From assembly GCF_009730915.1 (NCBI RefSeq), contig NC_052477.1:29770420-29834419 (forward strand): a DNA stretch of 64,000 bases, given 5' to 3'. The DNA comes from Dioscorea cayenensis subsp. rotundata. Its lineage: Eukaryota; Streptophyta; Magnoliopsida; Dioscoreales; Dioscoreaceae. Both the position numbers and the translations under genes were made by a program. The first letter of the stretch is position 1. Every line of letters begins with the position of its first letter. The notes under the pieces are model-generated. The model saw nothing but the letters and a program-made list of their open reading frames with translations. It did not search any database and was not told the DNA's origin. This document shows positions 35,166 to 45,459 of this stretch, piece by piece.

Positions 35166-36224
35166 TAGGAGATTATCCGGTTTGGGTTTTTAAATTGGAC
35201 ACTTCTAATTTTCCTTAATTTCATTAGATCGGGAAAAAAAAATTTCAAAAAAATTCAAAAAAAACAAAAAAACAAAAAAACTTTGGGAGGCCCACTAGAG
35301 CAATAATTTATTAATTTTAAAGTATTTTGTTGAAATGAAAGGAGCTTATTTTTAATTTTAATCCATTTTGGTCTATCTTGATTATTGTCAAAGGTAATCA
35401 ATCACAATTTTTTTTTTGAATAAAGTCAAAAAGTAGAAAAGTCTATGGATATTACAAAAAATTATGAGTTCTTTTAGTCATGAGCAAAATGATCTTGAAT
35501 GATCAACCCAAGCTAGACCATGAATCTCAAATCAGATTGGTTCTTTGGGGGCAAATTACATTTCTTTACCACCATATGTTTTCTCTTAATTTTCTTTAAT
35601 TTTTACTTCTAGAATATTTGTTATTTGTTCCTCTCAATATCTCCTCTCTTTTTGGTTCTTTGTAACCTCACTTTTTTAATTAAAGTGGAGTTTATTTATT
35701 TATTTGATAAAATGTGAACAAATTAGGTTAGGTGTTTTGAACTGAGATTCAAGGCTTGGGCTAAACACTTTTTCTCGCTAATGCGAGATCATATTATCTT
35801 TTCTAAGCTTCCTTTGCAAGGAGGTCCGAGCTATGCTTTTTCCCTCTCCCGCCCTTGCTATATGTTTATTAATGCGACCATTGCATGCTTATGCATAAGA
35901 CCTAGTTTGAGTGACCCATGAAAAATAGTCTTTTGGTCCAACAGCTCCTACATTGATCGCGGAGCAAAAGTTTGATATCGTTCAGAGATCTTTCAATTCC
36001 TTTCCTTTTCACAGGGGGAAAAAAGCAAGAAGTAAACATCATCCAGCAAAATGACTAAATCAAGAACAAAAGTAGGTACATTTACTGGTTCGACTGAAAG
36101 AAAGAAGAGGAAAGAATCACCTTAAACTTAAATCAGATTTTTCAATAAGGACATTAACATCCAACTTAATTAGAGGCCCGGCTCTAATAGACTAGTTTCT
36201 CGTTGGTGTTTACTCATTTTCAAA

Positions 36225-36860
36225 ACAATAAAAAAAATAAAATAATACACACCCCCAGGCAATAAAAAAAAATGAAACACACAAGATAAGACACTCCCAC
36301 TTGTGTGCATAGTTTATACACAATAATTAAAAAAAAAACAACTCATGCACATCAGCATCAATGTTCAACAACCACGTGACAACCGTTCATTGGTCACTAC
36401 GTTCCATACCCCCCTATTCCCCACTACCTACTAGACTCTCATTCCCACTCTCCCGCCCATCACCATCCTCCTCCGTCCTTCTTGTCGTCTCCATCCACCG
36501 CCGGCCACAATGACCTCCCAGTGGACCACTCCAACCCAATCCGATTCCCATAACCTCAGAAAACGAGATCGGCCTTCACATTCCAGTAATCGACCTGAAA
36601 GCCCTAGACGACGATGCCTTCGCAGCAGCTTGCAGAGACTGGGCTTGATCCAGCTGGGGAACCACGGGATTCCTTCCGATCTCTCGACGAAGCTCCTGAA
36701 CGAGGCGACGAGGTTGTTGAGCCTCTCGTTTGAGGTGAATGAGAGCTGGTTCCATGGCTCCCCGGTGAACGAGACACCGAGGTTGCTGAAGCCTTTAGAG
36801 TGTGAACTGGGTTAAAGGCCTTCACATCCCAATGGATCATCTCTATTTCGACGTTGATTC
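36225..36860 (+). pseudogene. Broken copy of the GA2-oxidase promoter and exon 1
   Basis: The copy follows about 22860-23580, including the G-box area (ACCACGTGAC), ATTGGTCACTACGTTCCAT and the start region near 36510. Deletions and shifts break the frame. Recognisable pieces appear in different frames, such as NHGIPSDLSTKLLNEATRLL and GSPVNETPRLLKPL. The YFWG block is lost. Exons 2 and 3 do not follow; a LINE-like tail begins at about 36890. It cannot make an active dioxygenase. Confidence 0.88.
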
Positions 36861-36889
36861 TTTTTTTTTTAAAAAAAGCATTGAGATAT

Positions 36890-37070
36890 TTTGCTAGTTT
36901 TTTTTAAATGGTTAAACCACAACTTTATTGTAATAAAAGACACAACAATAAAACCAAGCATAAAAGAGAAAGTCAAAAAGAAGTACAACTAGAAATCAAC
37001 CAAGCGATAAAAAAGAGAAATAAAAGAAAGAGGCTCAAAGTTGAGAAAACGAAGGATGCCAGAAGATGCT
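36890..37070 (-). mobile_element. LINE-like 3' tail
   Basis: It contains AAATGGTTAAACCACAACTTT, the same minus-strand tail signature as the inserts at 27615, 46008 and 59618, with a T-run on the left that is the A-tail of the element. It could extend to about 38340. Confidence 0.45.
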
Positions 37071-38510
37071 AAAGGTCTTCAACAACTAACAGTCATAGGT
37101 GAATCATTCCTATCCAAATGCCCTGGGGTGATGTCCAAGGTGTGATCTATATCGCCAAGATGATTCAAGACTCTTGCGCTCAAGAAAGTGAGGGAGCACT
37201 TTATATTCTGCGTAGCATTGTTGAGAGATGACTGATGAGAAGCTGTAGCTTCTCTGGAATCCTCAAGTATTTTCTTCTTTGTAGATCAAGGGGGTCAGGA
37301 ATAAACCCAGATTCTTCCATCTATCAGAAGGTTTCCTAGTTTGGTCATTCCTTCTAACTTGCCTCGGAGCATTAAAATTTGAGGGAGGGCTTGTAGACAA
37401 TACATTTGATGTGATCATTGTAGAAGTATTATGTATTATACATGTTTCTTCTGTTTCCTTTTCTTCTTCATGTATATTAGACGGATGATAATAAGGTTGA
37501 TTGTCAGTCAAAACAAAGACTGGAAGAACTTTCTCTGTCTAATTAAAATTTTCTTCTGCAAGGAAAAAGGTCATCTGCGAATTCATCTTACAGAAAATCA
37601 TCATCTATTCCCAAATCAATAAGTTTTTTATCAGAGATCATTTGAAAGAGTCATCTCATACTTGGGATTAGTGTCCATCTCCCATGTATAAAGATTCATT
37701 TGTAACCTTCTAGAATTGTAATTTTTAGAGGAAGCAATTCCTGATGAGAGGGAATGATTACTATTTCAGCAGGTGCTTTACTGTTAGGATGAGAGTCCGG
37801 ATCTGTTAAGGGAGATTCAACTACCTGAGTTGGAATACAGAAATTTGGATGATCATTATTATTATGTATTGAAGTATCTTGAATTGAGCTCATCTCAAGG
37901 ACCTATCTCTTCAATTGATGGAGGTAGGGAGATATCAGTAAAGTGCCTATCACGAGGCATTATCTTGAAGACTTTATCTTGAAGAGGTGCTTCATCTCGA
38001 GGCTTAATCAATTGAGTAGGGTGATTCAATGAATGAGAATCTGATATGATTGGAGAATCAGTGAATGCCTATCATGAGGCATTATAACGGTGGATGTGGA
38101 ATCCAGTTTGGAAATTTTATCTTGAAGAGATGATTTATCTCGAGGCTTAATCAAGGGAGTAGCATGATTTAATGGATGAGAATTTGAAATCATTGAAGAA
38201 TCAATGTAACCTGATATTGAGGCGTTAAGGACGTGGGCATGGCCCCAAGATGATCAATGAAATTCTCATCTCGAGGCACAACTGTTGTGGATGTTGGCAT
38301 GAATGTCAACTTAACATTCACATCATTCAACCTAGCATTTCGGCTTAAATATCTTTATTGTTTACAAATATATTAATATAATATTAAAATATACGCACCA
38401 ATTAACTTCAATATATACCATAACATAAGATAATCTGGAAAAGTTATTTTAAAAACATAAACATTAAAATCTGCATTGTTTAAAAAATTTGTTTATGAAG
38501 GGAAAAAATG
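37071..38510. other. Unassigned repeat-like region
   Basis: Minus-strand frames at 37263-37511 and 37696-37893 are rich in Ser, Thr, Asn and Pro and may be the degraded gag-like part of a LINE whose tail lies at 36890. From 37900 to 38330 degenerate repeats of GAGGCATTAT and ATCTCGAGGCTTAATCAA recur every 120-140 bases. No intact gene is visible. Confidence 0.35.
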
Positions 38511-38596
38511 GTTTTTTTTTATAAATATTACATATATTTTTTTAAATTATGAAAATAGGTAGTTTTAAATTTAATTACGAAAGTAGGTAAAACGGT
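38511..38596 (+). repeat. Left arm of an inverted repeat spanning the assembly gap
   Basis: This arm (TATAAATATTACATATAT, then GAAAATAGGTAGTTTTAAA) is closely matched in reverse complement by 41637-41715, just right of the N gap. The 30 bases left of the gap also resemble this region inverted. It suggests a large palindromic or fold-back element of about 3.2 kb. Confidence 0.6.
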
Positions 38597-38714
38597 TACA
38601 TGTAAATGAACAAAAATGGTAAATAGTTTACCGTTTTCTGTGTTTTGCATAGAAAACGGTAAACTATTTACCGTTTTCATAATATACTTGAACAGTAGAG
38701 TTTGGTGCTCTAAC

Positions 38715-39564
38715 CAGTGTTGTCAAAACCGGACCCGGCCTACGGCTCGACCGGAAAAACCGGGAACTGCCATGAGGCCGGGTCCGGCTACTCCCCTTCG
38801 ACTCGGTGTTGAAGTAACCTGACTAAAAAACCGGTGACCCGGCGGTTAACCCGGAACCGATTGACCCTGCGGGATCTACGTGTTAAAAGAATTAAAAATT
38901 TAAAAATAAAAAAATTTTCTATGATGGGAGAAAGTGAGATTTTTCCATATATCAGCCATAAAAAATTTCTATGGCGAGTGACTTCAAGCAACGACGGGGA
39001 GCGCGAGAGAAACAAGGGAGAACCGGAGAAGAACAAGAAGAAATGAGAGAGAGACGCCGGTGAAGACCACTAGACCAGAAGAATGAGAGAGAGAGACACG
39101 AGAGAAAGAAAGAGAGAGCACTCAAATAGTTTTTTTTATTCCCTCGTTAGTGAGTCCCAAGAAAGGGGGATGTTTTTAATTTGTTTTTCTTCTTTGTGAG
39201 TCCCAATAGAGAAGTGTGGGAGATGATTAGGGCTTTTTAAATATTTTTATTTTTTTAATATTTTTATATAAACCTAAAATTTTTAAATATTAGATTTAAT
39301 TCTATTTTTAAATATTTTTTTAAAATCAACAAATATATATAAAATAAAATTTTTAAAAATAACATTTTTAATTAATTGTGTTTTTTTAATTATTAAAAAA
39401 ATATAAGTTATATTTTTTTATCATTATTAATTATTATAATATATTTTTTTAATATTTTATTATTGACCCCTGGTTCATCCCGGTTCGACCCTGGGTCGAA
39501 CCCATCGACCCCTCGACTCCCTAAACTCGGCTGGTCAACGTCCCTACGGGGTCTGACTACCTTG
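38715..39564. mobile_element. hAT-like transposon with perfect 8-base duplication
   Basis: GCTCTAAC occurs at 38707-38714 and 39565-39572, directly flanking an 850-base insert that starts CAGTGTTGTCAAAACCGG and ends in an imperfect inverse, ACTACCTTG. Both ends are rich in CCGG and GACCC motifs and the centre is AT-rich. There is no transposase frame. Confidence 0.8.
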
Positions 39565-39650
39565 GCTCTAACTCTTGCCATTGAGTTGCAGTGAAGGGAT
39601 ACCTATTGCTACAACTACTATTACTACTGTTTCCTCTCCCATTCTTCATT

Positions 39651-39654
<4 letters not shown>

Positions 39655-39682
<28 letters not shown>

Positions 39683-39854
39683 ATCTCTATATCAACTCAC
39701 TCACTCACTCTCAAAAGAATGTAGAGAAGAGAAGGAAGTAGTTACAATTAACTAGCAAAGGTTGTGCTGGTGTTCAAGTGGAAGAAAAACATTGAATATG
39801 GGACTAAAGAAATGGGTTCCATTTTTTTCAAGTGCATAGGAAAGGTCATTCAGT

Positions 39855-39892
<38 letters not shown>
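39655..39892. repeat. ATC and GA microsatellites
   Basis: An (ATC)n tract of about ten units lies near 39652-39681 and a pure GA tract at about 39859-39892. The DNA between is not recognisably coding. Confidence 0.85.
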
Positions 39893-39895
<3 letters not shown>

Positions 39896-39949
39896 GGTGA
39901 TGTTTGAGTGATGCCTTAAGTCTGTATAAATGTGTTATATATATATATA

Positions 39950-40279
39950 GGCCTTGTTTGGGTTGACTTCTCAAAAAAACACTTTTCTTAATTTTAGTAG
40001 AAGGGCTTCTGGAAAAAGTGCTTTTCCAGAGTAAGTTAAGTATTTTTTTATATTTTTGTGTTTGATCGACTTTTTTTCGTAAGCAGGTTCGTAAAAATAA
40101 AGCTTAAAAAGCAGCTTTTTTTCAAAAAGTCGCTCATGACTAGCTTCCCGAAAAAGCATTTTCGCTTTTTATAGCCAGCTGCAGAAAAGCCAATACAAAT
40201 AACATTTTTTTTAACCCAGAAGTGATTAACTTATAAAAAAACACTTCTGGGTTTTCCAAAAGCTCATCCAAACAAGCCC
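39950..40279. mobile_element. MITE with GGSCTTGTTTGG inverted ends
   Basis: The left end is GGCCTTGTTTGGG and the right end CATCCAAACAAGCCC, inverted with few mismatches. The 330-base body can fold on itself (AAGCTTAAAAAGCAGCTTT-like core). A degraded relative lies at about 22495-22800. The target-site duplication is not clear. Confidence 0.65.
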
Positions 40280-40475
40280 GTAATGTCTCTGTGTGTGTGT
40301 GTGTATATTATAGTAATGTATTTATTGCTCCAAGCCATTGGCATAAAGCTCGTTGTTTTAAATGGTAATGACTGGCAGAAGTTGCATCTTGAAGCCATTT
40401 GTAGAAGACTATGATTTAAAGTAGCAGCAACATTGTTGCCAGACCTGCCACAAGACGTAGCTCTCTTTCTCTCTT

Positions 40476-40510
<35 letters not shown>

Positions 40511-40636
40511 TGCACTCTATCTCTCTGTGAAGCAGGCTGTTGTGCCTCTGCTGCCTTGTTGTCTTCTCCAAGCTTTACTATAACTCAATGGCAAGACTAA
40601 CATGTAAAGCGGTGAAAGTCTACCGTTTACCTACTT

Positions 40637-41636
40637 NNNNNNNNNNNNNNNNNNNNNNNNNNNNNNNNNNNNNNNNNNNNNNNNNNNNNNNNNNNNNNNN
40701 NNNNNNNNNNNNNNNNNNNNNNNNNNNNNNNNNNNNNNNNNNNNNNNNNNNNNNNNNNNNNNNNNNNNNNNNNNNNNNNNNNNNNNNNNNNNNNNNNNNN
40801 NNNNNNNNNNNNNNNNNNNNNNNNNNNNNNNNNNNNNNNNNNNNNNNNNNNNNNNNNNNNNNNNNNNNNNNNNNNNNNNNNNNNNNNNNNNNNNNNNNNN
40901 NNNNNNNNNNNNNNNNNNNNNNNNNNNNNNNNNNNNNNNNNNNNNNNNNNNNNNNNNNNNNNNNNNNNNNNNNNNNNNNNNNNNNNNNNNNNNNNNNNNN
41001 NNNNNNNNNNNNNNNNNNNNNNNNNNNNNNNNNNNNNNNNNNNNNNNNNNNNNNNNNNNNNNNNNNNNNNNNNNNNNNNNNNNNNNNNNNNNNNNNNNNN
41101 NNNNNNNNNNNNNNNNNNNNNNNNNNNNNNNNNNNNNNNNNNNNNNNNNNNNNNNNNNNNNNNNNNNNNNNNNNNNNNNNNNNNNNNNNNNNNNNNNNNN
41201 NNNNNNNNNNNNNNNNNNNNNNNNNNNNNNNNNNNNNNNNNNNNNNNNNNNNNNNNNNNNNNNNNNNNNNNNNNNNNNNNNNNNNNNNNNNNNNNNNNNN
41301 NNNNNNNNNNNNNNNNNNNNNNNNNNNNNNNNNNNNNNNNNNNNNNNNNNNNNNNNNNNNNNNNNNNNNNNNNNNNNNNNNNNNNNNNNNNNNNNNNNNN
41401 NNNNNNNNNNNNNNNNNNNNNNNNNNNNNNNNNNNNNNNNNNNNNNNNNNNNNNNNNNNNNNNNNNNNNNNNNNNNNNNNNNNNNNNNNNNNNNNNNNNN
41501 NNNNNNNNNNNNNNNNNNNNNNNNNNNNNNNNNNNNNNNNNNNNNNNNNNNNNNNNNNNNNNNNNNNNNNNNNNNNNNNNNNNNNNNNNNNNNNNNNNNN
41601 NNNNNNNNNNNNNNNNNNNNNNNNNNNNNNNNNNNN
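40637..41636. other. Assembly gap of exactly 1000 N
   Basis: The run is exactly 1000 N, a placeholder, so the true size is unknown. The 368-codon open frame that spans it is an artefact. Confidence 0.99.
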
Positions 41637-41933
41637 TTGTAATTAAATTTAAAATTACCTATTTTCGTAATTAAAAAAAAATGTAATATTTATAAAAAAA
41701 AGCAGAAAAAAATTAACATAGGATAAGTTATTGAAAAAAGTTATTTAAAAAATAATTTCAAAAATACATCACCTACATATTAACTTAAATAAACTTTAAT
41801 AGATTATAAGATAGGCTAGCTTATGTAAAATTTATATAAAAGTTATTTTAAAATTATATTAATCTCATTTTTGAAATTAAATCAGTATTAAAAAAAATTA
41901 TAAAAAGATGTTAAAAAGATAAAATAAGATAAT

Positions 41934-42337
41934 GGGCAATTTAACTACTTGGCCTTCCTTTTTTTTTTATTTAACCAAATGGCTCTCAAAATTGCCCTAG
42001 GACCATCACATCACCCATACAAGTGATGTGATATACTCGACCTGGGCTACCGACTGACCGGGCGCTAATACGAGTGATGTGATATGCGCGACTAGGCGCC
42101 GACTCGGCACCAGCTCCAGCTCGATCGCCGACTCGGGCGGCCCGACTCAGCCCCTTTCACCAGATGATATCACATGTGATGAGTCCTAGCGATCGGGCGC
42201 CGACTCGACGCCCAGTCAGCATATCACATCACCCGTGCGGGTGATGTGATGGTCCTAGGGCCATTTTGAAAATTAAAATGACCCTAGGGCCATTTGGTTA
42301 AATAAAAAAAAAAGAAGGCCAAGTGGTTAAATGACCC
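41934..42337. mobile_element. Mutator-like MITE with 9-base duplication
   Basis: TAAGATAAT lies at 41925-41933 and 42338-42346, flanking a 404-base element that begins GGGCAATTTAACTACTTGGCC. Its right end is nearly the inverse, GGCCAAGTGGTTAAATGACCC. The inverted ends run for about 80 bases. The GC-rich core holds further inverted ATCACATCAC/GTGATGTGAT pairs. Long ends plus a 9-base duplication fit Mutator-like elements. Confidence 0.82.
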
Positions 42338-42496
42338 TAAGATAATCTATTAAAACCAACTTCTTTTCATTCTCTCCGTCTCTCTCCCCTTCTCTTCCTT
42401 CTCTCTATTTCTCACCCCCCTCTCTTACTCTCTTCCTGTTTTCTCCTCTCCATCTCTCTCCCTCTCCCTATCCCTCTCTTTCTTCACGTCCTTAAA

Positions 42497-42892
42497 ATGC
42501 CGCTAGGTTTTCCGGATATGGAGAAGAAGGCTTTCCACTATTCGGTATTTGGTAGCTTAATTATTTTTTGGGGCTGTTTTGGATTGCTTACAACCCAAGA
42601 TAGCACATACGTTTTGATTGTGATTATCTCGATTGTTGGACTTGCGGATGTTATTTTATTAGTTGGATCAGTGTTGACGATACTACTGAGGAAATGCGGC
42701 TATGACTTCTTCCCGGACCCCGACGCACGCCAACGACCCGACCCAAACCCCAACGTCCCCGACCCCAACCCAAACGTCAACGACCCCAACCCAACTACTG
42801 CTGGAATTTTTAAAGAAAAGAAGAAAGACAAAATAATAATAATAAAGTTTTTATTATCCAAATGCCTTATACAAATATCAAAACATCACTAA
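42497..42892 (+). CDS. Small two-segment membrane protein with a Pro-Asn-Asp repeat tail
   Basis: The family is not recognised. The 131-codon frame follows a CT-rich leader (about 42366-42485) typical of plant promoters. Residues 15-32 and 40-64 are hydrophobic. After RKCGYDFFPDPDARQ comes a low-complexity stretch with DPNPNV repeats. The last 30 residues (Lys/Ile-rich) and the stop codon run into sequence that looks like the edge of a CACTA-like repeat, so the original C-terminus is probably lost. The spacing of Tyr-Val, Gly and Asp in segment 2 resembles the 31137 product, perhaps a diverged paralogue. Whether it is expressed cannot be told. Confidence 0.4.
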   Translation: MPLGFPDMEKKAFHYSVFGSLIIFWGCFGLLTTQDSTYVLIVIISIVGLADVILLVGSVLTILLRKCGYDFFPDPDARQRPDPNPNVPDPNPNVNDPNPTTAGIFKEKKKDKIIIIKFLLSKCLIQISKHH

Positions 42893-43273
42893 GATAATCT
42901 TATTGCAGTGGTTTTACACCGTTGCCTAAACAGGTCCAATTGACATTGGTTTTTGTAGCGGTTTTTAATTATGTAGCGGTTTTTAATTATGTAGCTGTTG
43001 CTTCATATATTGCGGCGGTTTATTTTGCAATGGTTATTTTATATAATGCAACAGTTTCAGTACCTATTGCAGTGGTTTGTTAATACCTATTGTATCGTTT
43101 TCGTAATTTATATTGCAGCGGTTTTGTAATATCTAATGTAGCGGTTTGGTAGAATATGTTGCAGCGGAATAGCTATCGCAGCGGATATGTACAAATTACT
43201 GCAATGGTTTCATCTAACCTATTGGAGCGGTTTACAATATCTCCTACAACAGTTAATAAAATCAATTGTAGTG
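42887..43273. repeat. CACTA-like subterminal repeat array
   Basis: More than ten imperfect copies of TTGCAGCGGTTT occur at irregular 20-40 base spacing. The left border reads CACTAAGATAAT and the right border TTGTAGTG (43266-43273), the inverse of the CACTACAA terminus. Such short GC-containing repeats near both ends are typical of CACTA transposons. No transposase is seen, so it is at most a deletion remnant. Confidence 0.45.
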
Positions 43274-43830
43274 TTTTGTAATCTGTATCATTTTACAAAT
43301 AATAATTTTAATAATCCAATTCAATAAAATGATAACATTATCAAACATTATCCTAAAATTTAATAAACAAGGAAAAGGACCTTTGACCCTAAATTGTAAT
43401 CTGTACCATTTTACAAATAATAATTTCGGTGATTCTCTACATACCCTATGGACTGCCCTAAACGGGCAACTTTACCCTTGGATCTGCCACTTGTGATGCC
43501 GACGTGGAGATGGCATGGCATTGGCCCAGTCATCTGCTGAGGTGGACTGCCACGCAGGGATAGAGTTATGAATTTAATAAACCCCACTGGCAGCCACATC
43601 ATCAATTTCGCCGGAAGTAGCCCCGAAACAGCCCGTTGTGGGCTCCCATATGACCGGAGTAAACATAAATAGTCACAACGTTACAAAAAAAAAACTTTTG
43701 TGGCCATAGTGTTATACTTATGAAACTTATGTGGCCACCAGTGAAATGACCCCCTTGACTCTCACATTTACTCTTGTGTTTTGTGCCATTCTTTTCTTAC
43801 CATTCTCTTTCATTCCTTTTCCCCCATAAG
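43274..43830. other. Unassigned region with a long-spaced direct repeat
   Basis: A unit of about 36 bases containing CATTTTACAAATAATAATTT occurs near 43275 and 43395. The remainder (43430-43760) is GC-richer, with GTGGCCA motifs, and looks like transposon sequence, but I cannot assign it to a family. Confidence 0.4.
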
Positions 43831-44070
43831 ATGCCGATCATCCTTGGGTACTTGGGAAAACCTAAAGTTATAATGGCTGTCATAGGTGGTGCAATTTTTT
43901 TTGCAATGCTTTTTGTAGCTTGTTGGTTTGAGAAGAGCCTGTAATATGTCCGGAGAGCTATGCTTATTGCCGGCATAGTTGATCTCTCAATAACAGGGTT
44001 TATCTGCTGTGTGTTGGTGTTTAAGACACTCTACCGGGCCAACCAAGATGATACTGCGTCGGCACTCTAA
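43831..44070 (+). pseudogene. Copy of the 75-residue two-segment membrane protein with an in-frame stop
   Basis: The frame starts MPIILGYLGKPKVIM and follows the 31137 product, but TAA at 43942-43944 replaces the His codon of the loop. It then stays open in the same frame to TAA at 44068-44070. The tail has four extra residues (DTAS). The first 37 residues could still be made. Retention of frame after the stop suggests a recent lesion or an assembly error. Confidence 0.7.
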
Positions 44071-44193
44071 AGATTAGTATGTAATAGTTATGGTATTATA
44101 TTAACTATGTTCAAGTATCTCTATTGTACTAGTGTATTTTTATCAATGTAAGTGTGTGTTTGTTTTTGGAGTATCTCTATTGTATCTGTGTTT

Positions 44194-44433
44194 CAGTGTT
44201 TGAAAAATCGGCCTAGGCGGCGCCTTGGCGTTGGAAGGTGGTAGGCCGACCCGTTTTTGCGAAAAAACAGTGAAAAATCGGCGTTGGCTTTCCATCTAAA
44301 AAACAAACGCCCAGGCACTGCCTAGGCGAGCTAAGTTGGGCTGGGCGGTTTTAATAAAAAAAAATTTAAAATTATATGTTTTTAAGTTTAACTTTCTTGG
44401 GCGGCTAAGTCGTTACGTCACAGTTTAATTTTT

Positions 44434-44476
<43 letters not shown>

Positions 44477-44756
44477 CTTAGTAACCATTAAAATTTTTAT
44501 ATGTATGTTTTTATGATAAGTTTTTGTTTTAGAGTTGTTTGGAAGCTCTTGGATTATTATTTGATTGTTATGCATTAATTTGGTTGTTGCCTTGTTGGTA
44601 AATGTCTATTTGGGTATTATATAGAATTAAAATTATATTATAAATATATATATTTTCTAAAAAGGTAAAACCGCCTAGGCCTCGCCTAGGCTCTCTGGGC
44701 GCTAGAAAGTGACTGACTGACTGCCTGACTAGCGCCTACCATTTTTTTGAACACTG
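44194..44756. mobile_element. MITE-like element with CAGTGTTTGAAAAA ends
   Basis: The 563-base insert begins CAGTGTTTGAAAAATCGGCC and ends TTTTTTTGAACACTG, its inverse. GCCTAGGCGGCGCC-like palindromes lie near both ends, and a TA repeat of about 38 bases sits at 44437-44474. Comparison with 31380-31530, the same flank without it, shows the interruption. The target duplication is imperfect. The CAGTG ends suggest a hAT relative. Confidence 0.65.
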
Positions 44757-44812
44757 GTTTTTATTTTATCAATGTAAGGGTGTGATTGTTTTGGTGAATT
44801 TGTAAGTTCTTG

Positions 44813-45075
44813 TAGTTGGAATTACAAAGTTCTGGCCAATGGTGATAAGGAGAGGATGCCCCTGCGTTACTTTGCTTTGTAGCTAAAAGCTCAAATTACA
44901 GGTCATTCACTTACCAAGACTTCAATGCTCAGGTCATTCACTTACCAAGACTGGAGAGGTTCAGGATCAAGAACTAGAGTTGAAGACTACTTTCCCATCC
45001 TTCTTCTAGTTCTCTTCGACCAGACATTCTAATGTATTTTTAAACTAAAAAAAGTTATGTAAAAATTAAACGCAG
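44813..45075 (+). pseudogene. Broken copy of GA2-oxidase exon 3 and 3' UTR
   Basis: It follows 26690-26975, from TTCTGGCCAATGGTGATAAGG through the 3' untranslated region. About 26 bases after TTTGCTTT are missing, creating a TAG stop. CAGGTCATTCACTTACCAAG is duplicated in place of the DVKDFGFKVG codons. The left edge lies a few bases after TTCTTGTAG, the same sequence that borders the PHD fragment at 31535. Confidence 0.88.
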
Positions 45076-45096
45076 AAGTGTTTTGATAATTAATGT

Positions 45097-45459
45097 TGTT
45101 GGGACGTAGTGGCTCAGGTCCATAGTCCCACATCGCCTATAAGACCAATTCTCTATAGCTTCATATACCCTTACCAAACATTCCCTGTAACTGCAGTTAT
45201 GGAGAAACTAGAGTGGTGGGTTCCTATGTAACATGGTATTAGAGCTGGGTCCCACATTGATGCCTGGTTGTGCTTTAGATGAGCTAGGATCTTGGGTCCC
45301 ACATCCACTGTGGGCCCAGGGGGTGTTGGGATGTAGTGGCTCAGGTCCATAGTCCCACATCGCCTATGAGACCAATTCTCTCTAGCTTCATATACCCTTA
45401 CCAAACCTTTCCTGTAATTGCAGTTATGGAGAAGTTAGGGTGATGGGTCCTACGTAACA
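45097..45459. mobile_element. Complete TRIM retrotransposon (miniature LTR element)
   Basis: Two direct repeats, 45097-45233 (137 bases) and 45324-45459 (136), start TGTTGGG and end ACA. Immediately after the first lies TGGTATTAGAGC, a primer-binding site complementary to the 3' end of initiator methionine tRNA with one mismatch. Just before the second is the purine tract AGGGGG. A perfect 5-base duplication, AATGT, flanks the element at 45092-45096 and 45460-45464. The 90-base interior has no coding capacity, as in TRIMs. Confidence 0.92.

Larger units (their letters stand above)
31880..36224. other. Repeat-rich region without intact genes
   Basis: From 32020 to 32340 and again from 35540 to 35720 the sequence resembles the GA2-oxidase upstream region (22080-22480). 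About 3.2 kb is inserted between these parts, including an element with palindromic ends near 32491-33430 and a hAT-like element at 33765-35165. No coding sequence is supported; the frame at 33911-34114 lies inside the hAT-like element. Confidence 0.55.

Noticed and set aside
38616..38690. Short perfect hairpin (GGTAAATAGTTTACC units) as a microRNA precursor
   Set aside because: It lies within the arm of the gap-spanning repeat and has short near-perfect palindromes rather than a single precursor-like stem; no known microRNA was recognised.
40540..41646. 368-codon open reading frame
   Set aside because: It consists almost entirely of N and is open only because the gap has no stop codons.
45171..45404. 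77-codon minus-strand frame
   Set aside because: It lies inside the TRIM element and has no coding support.
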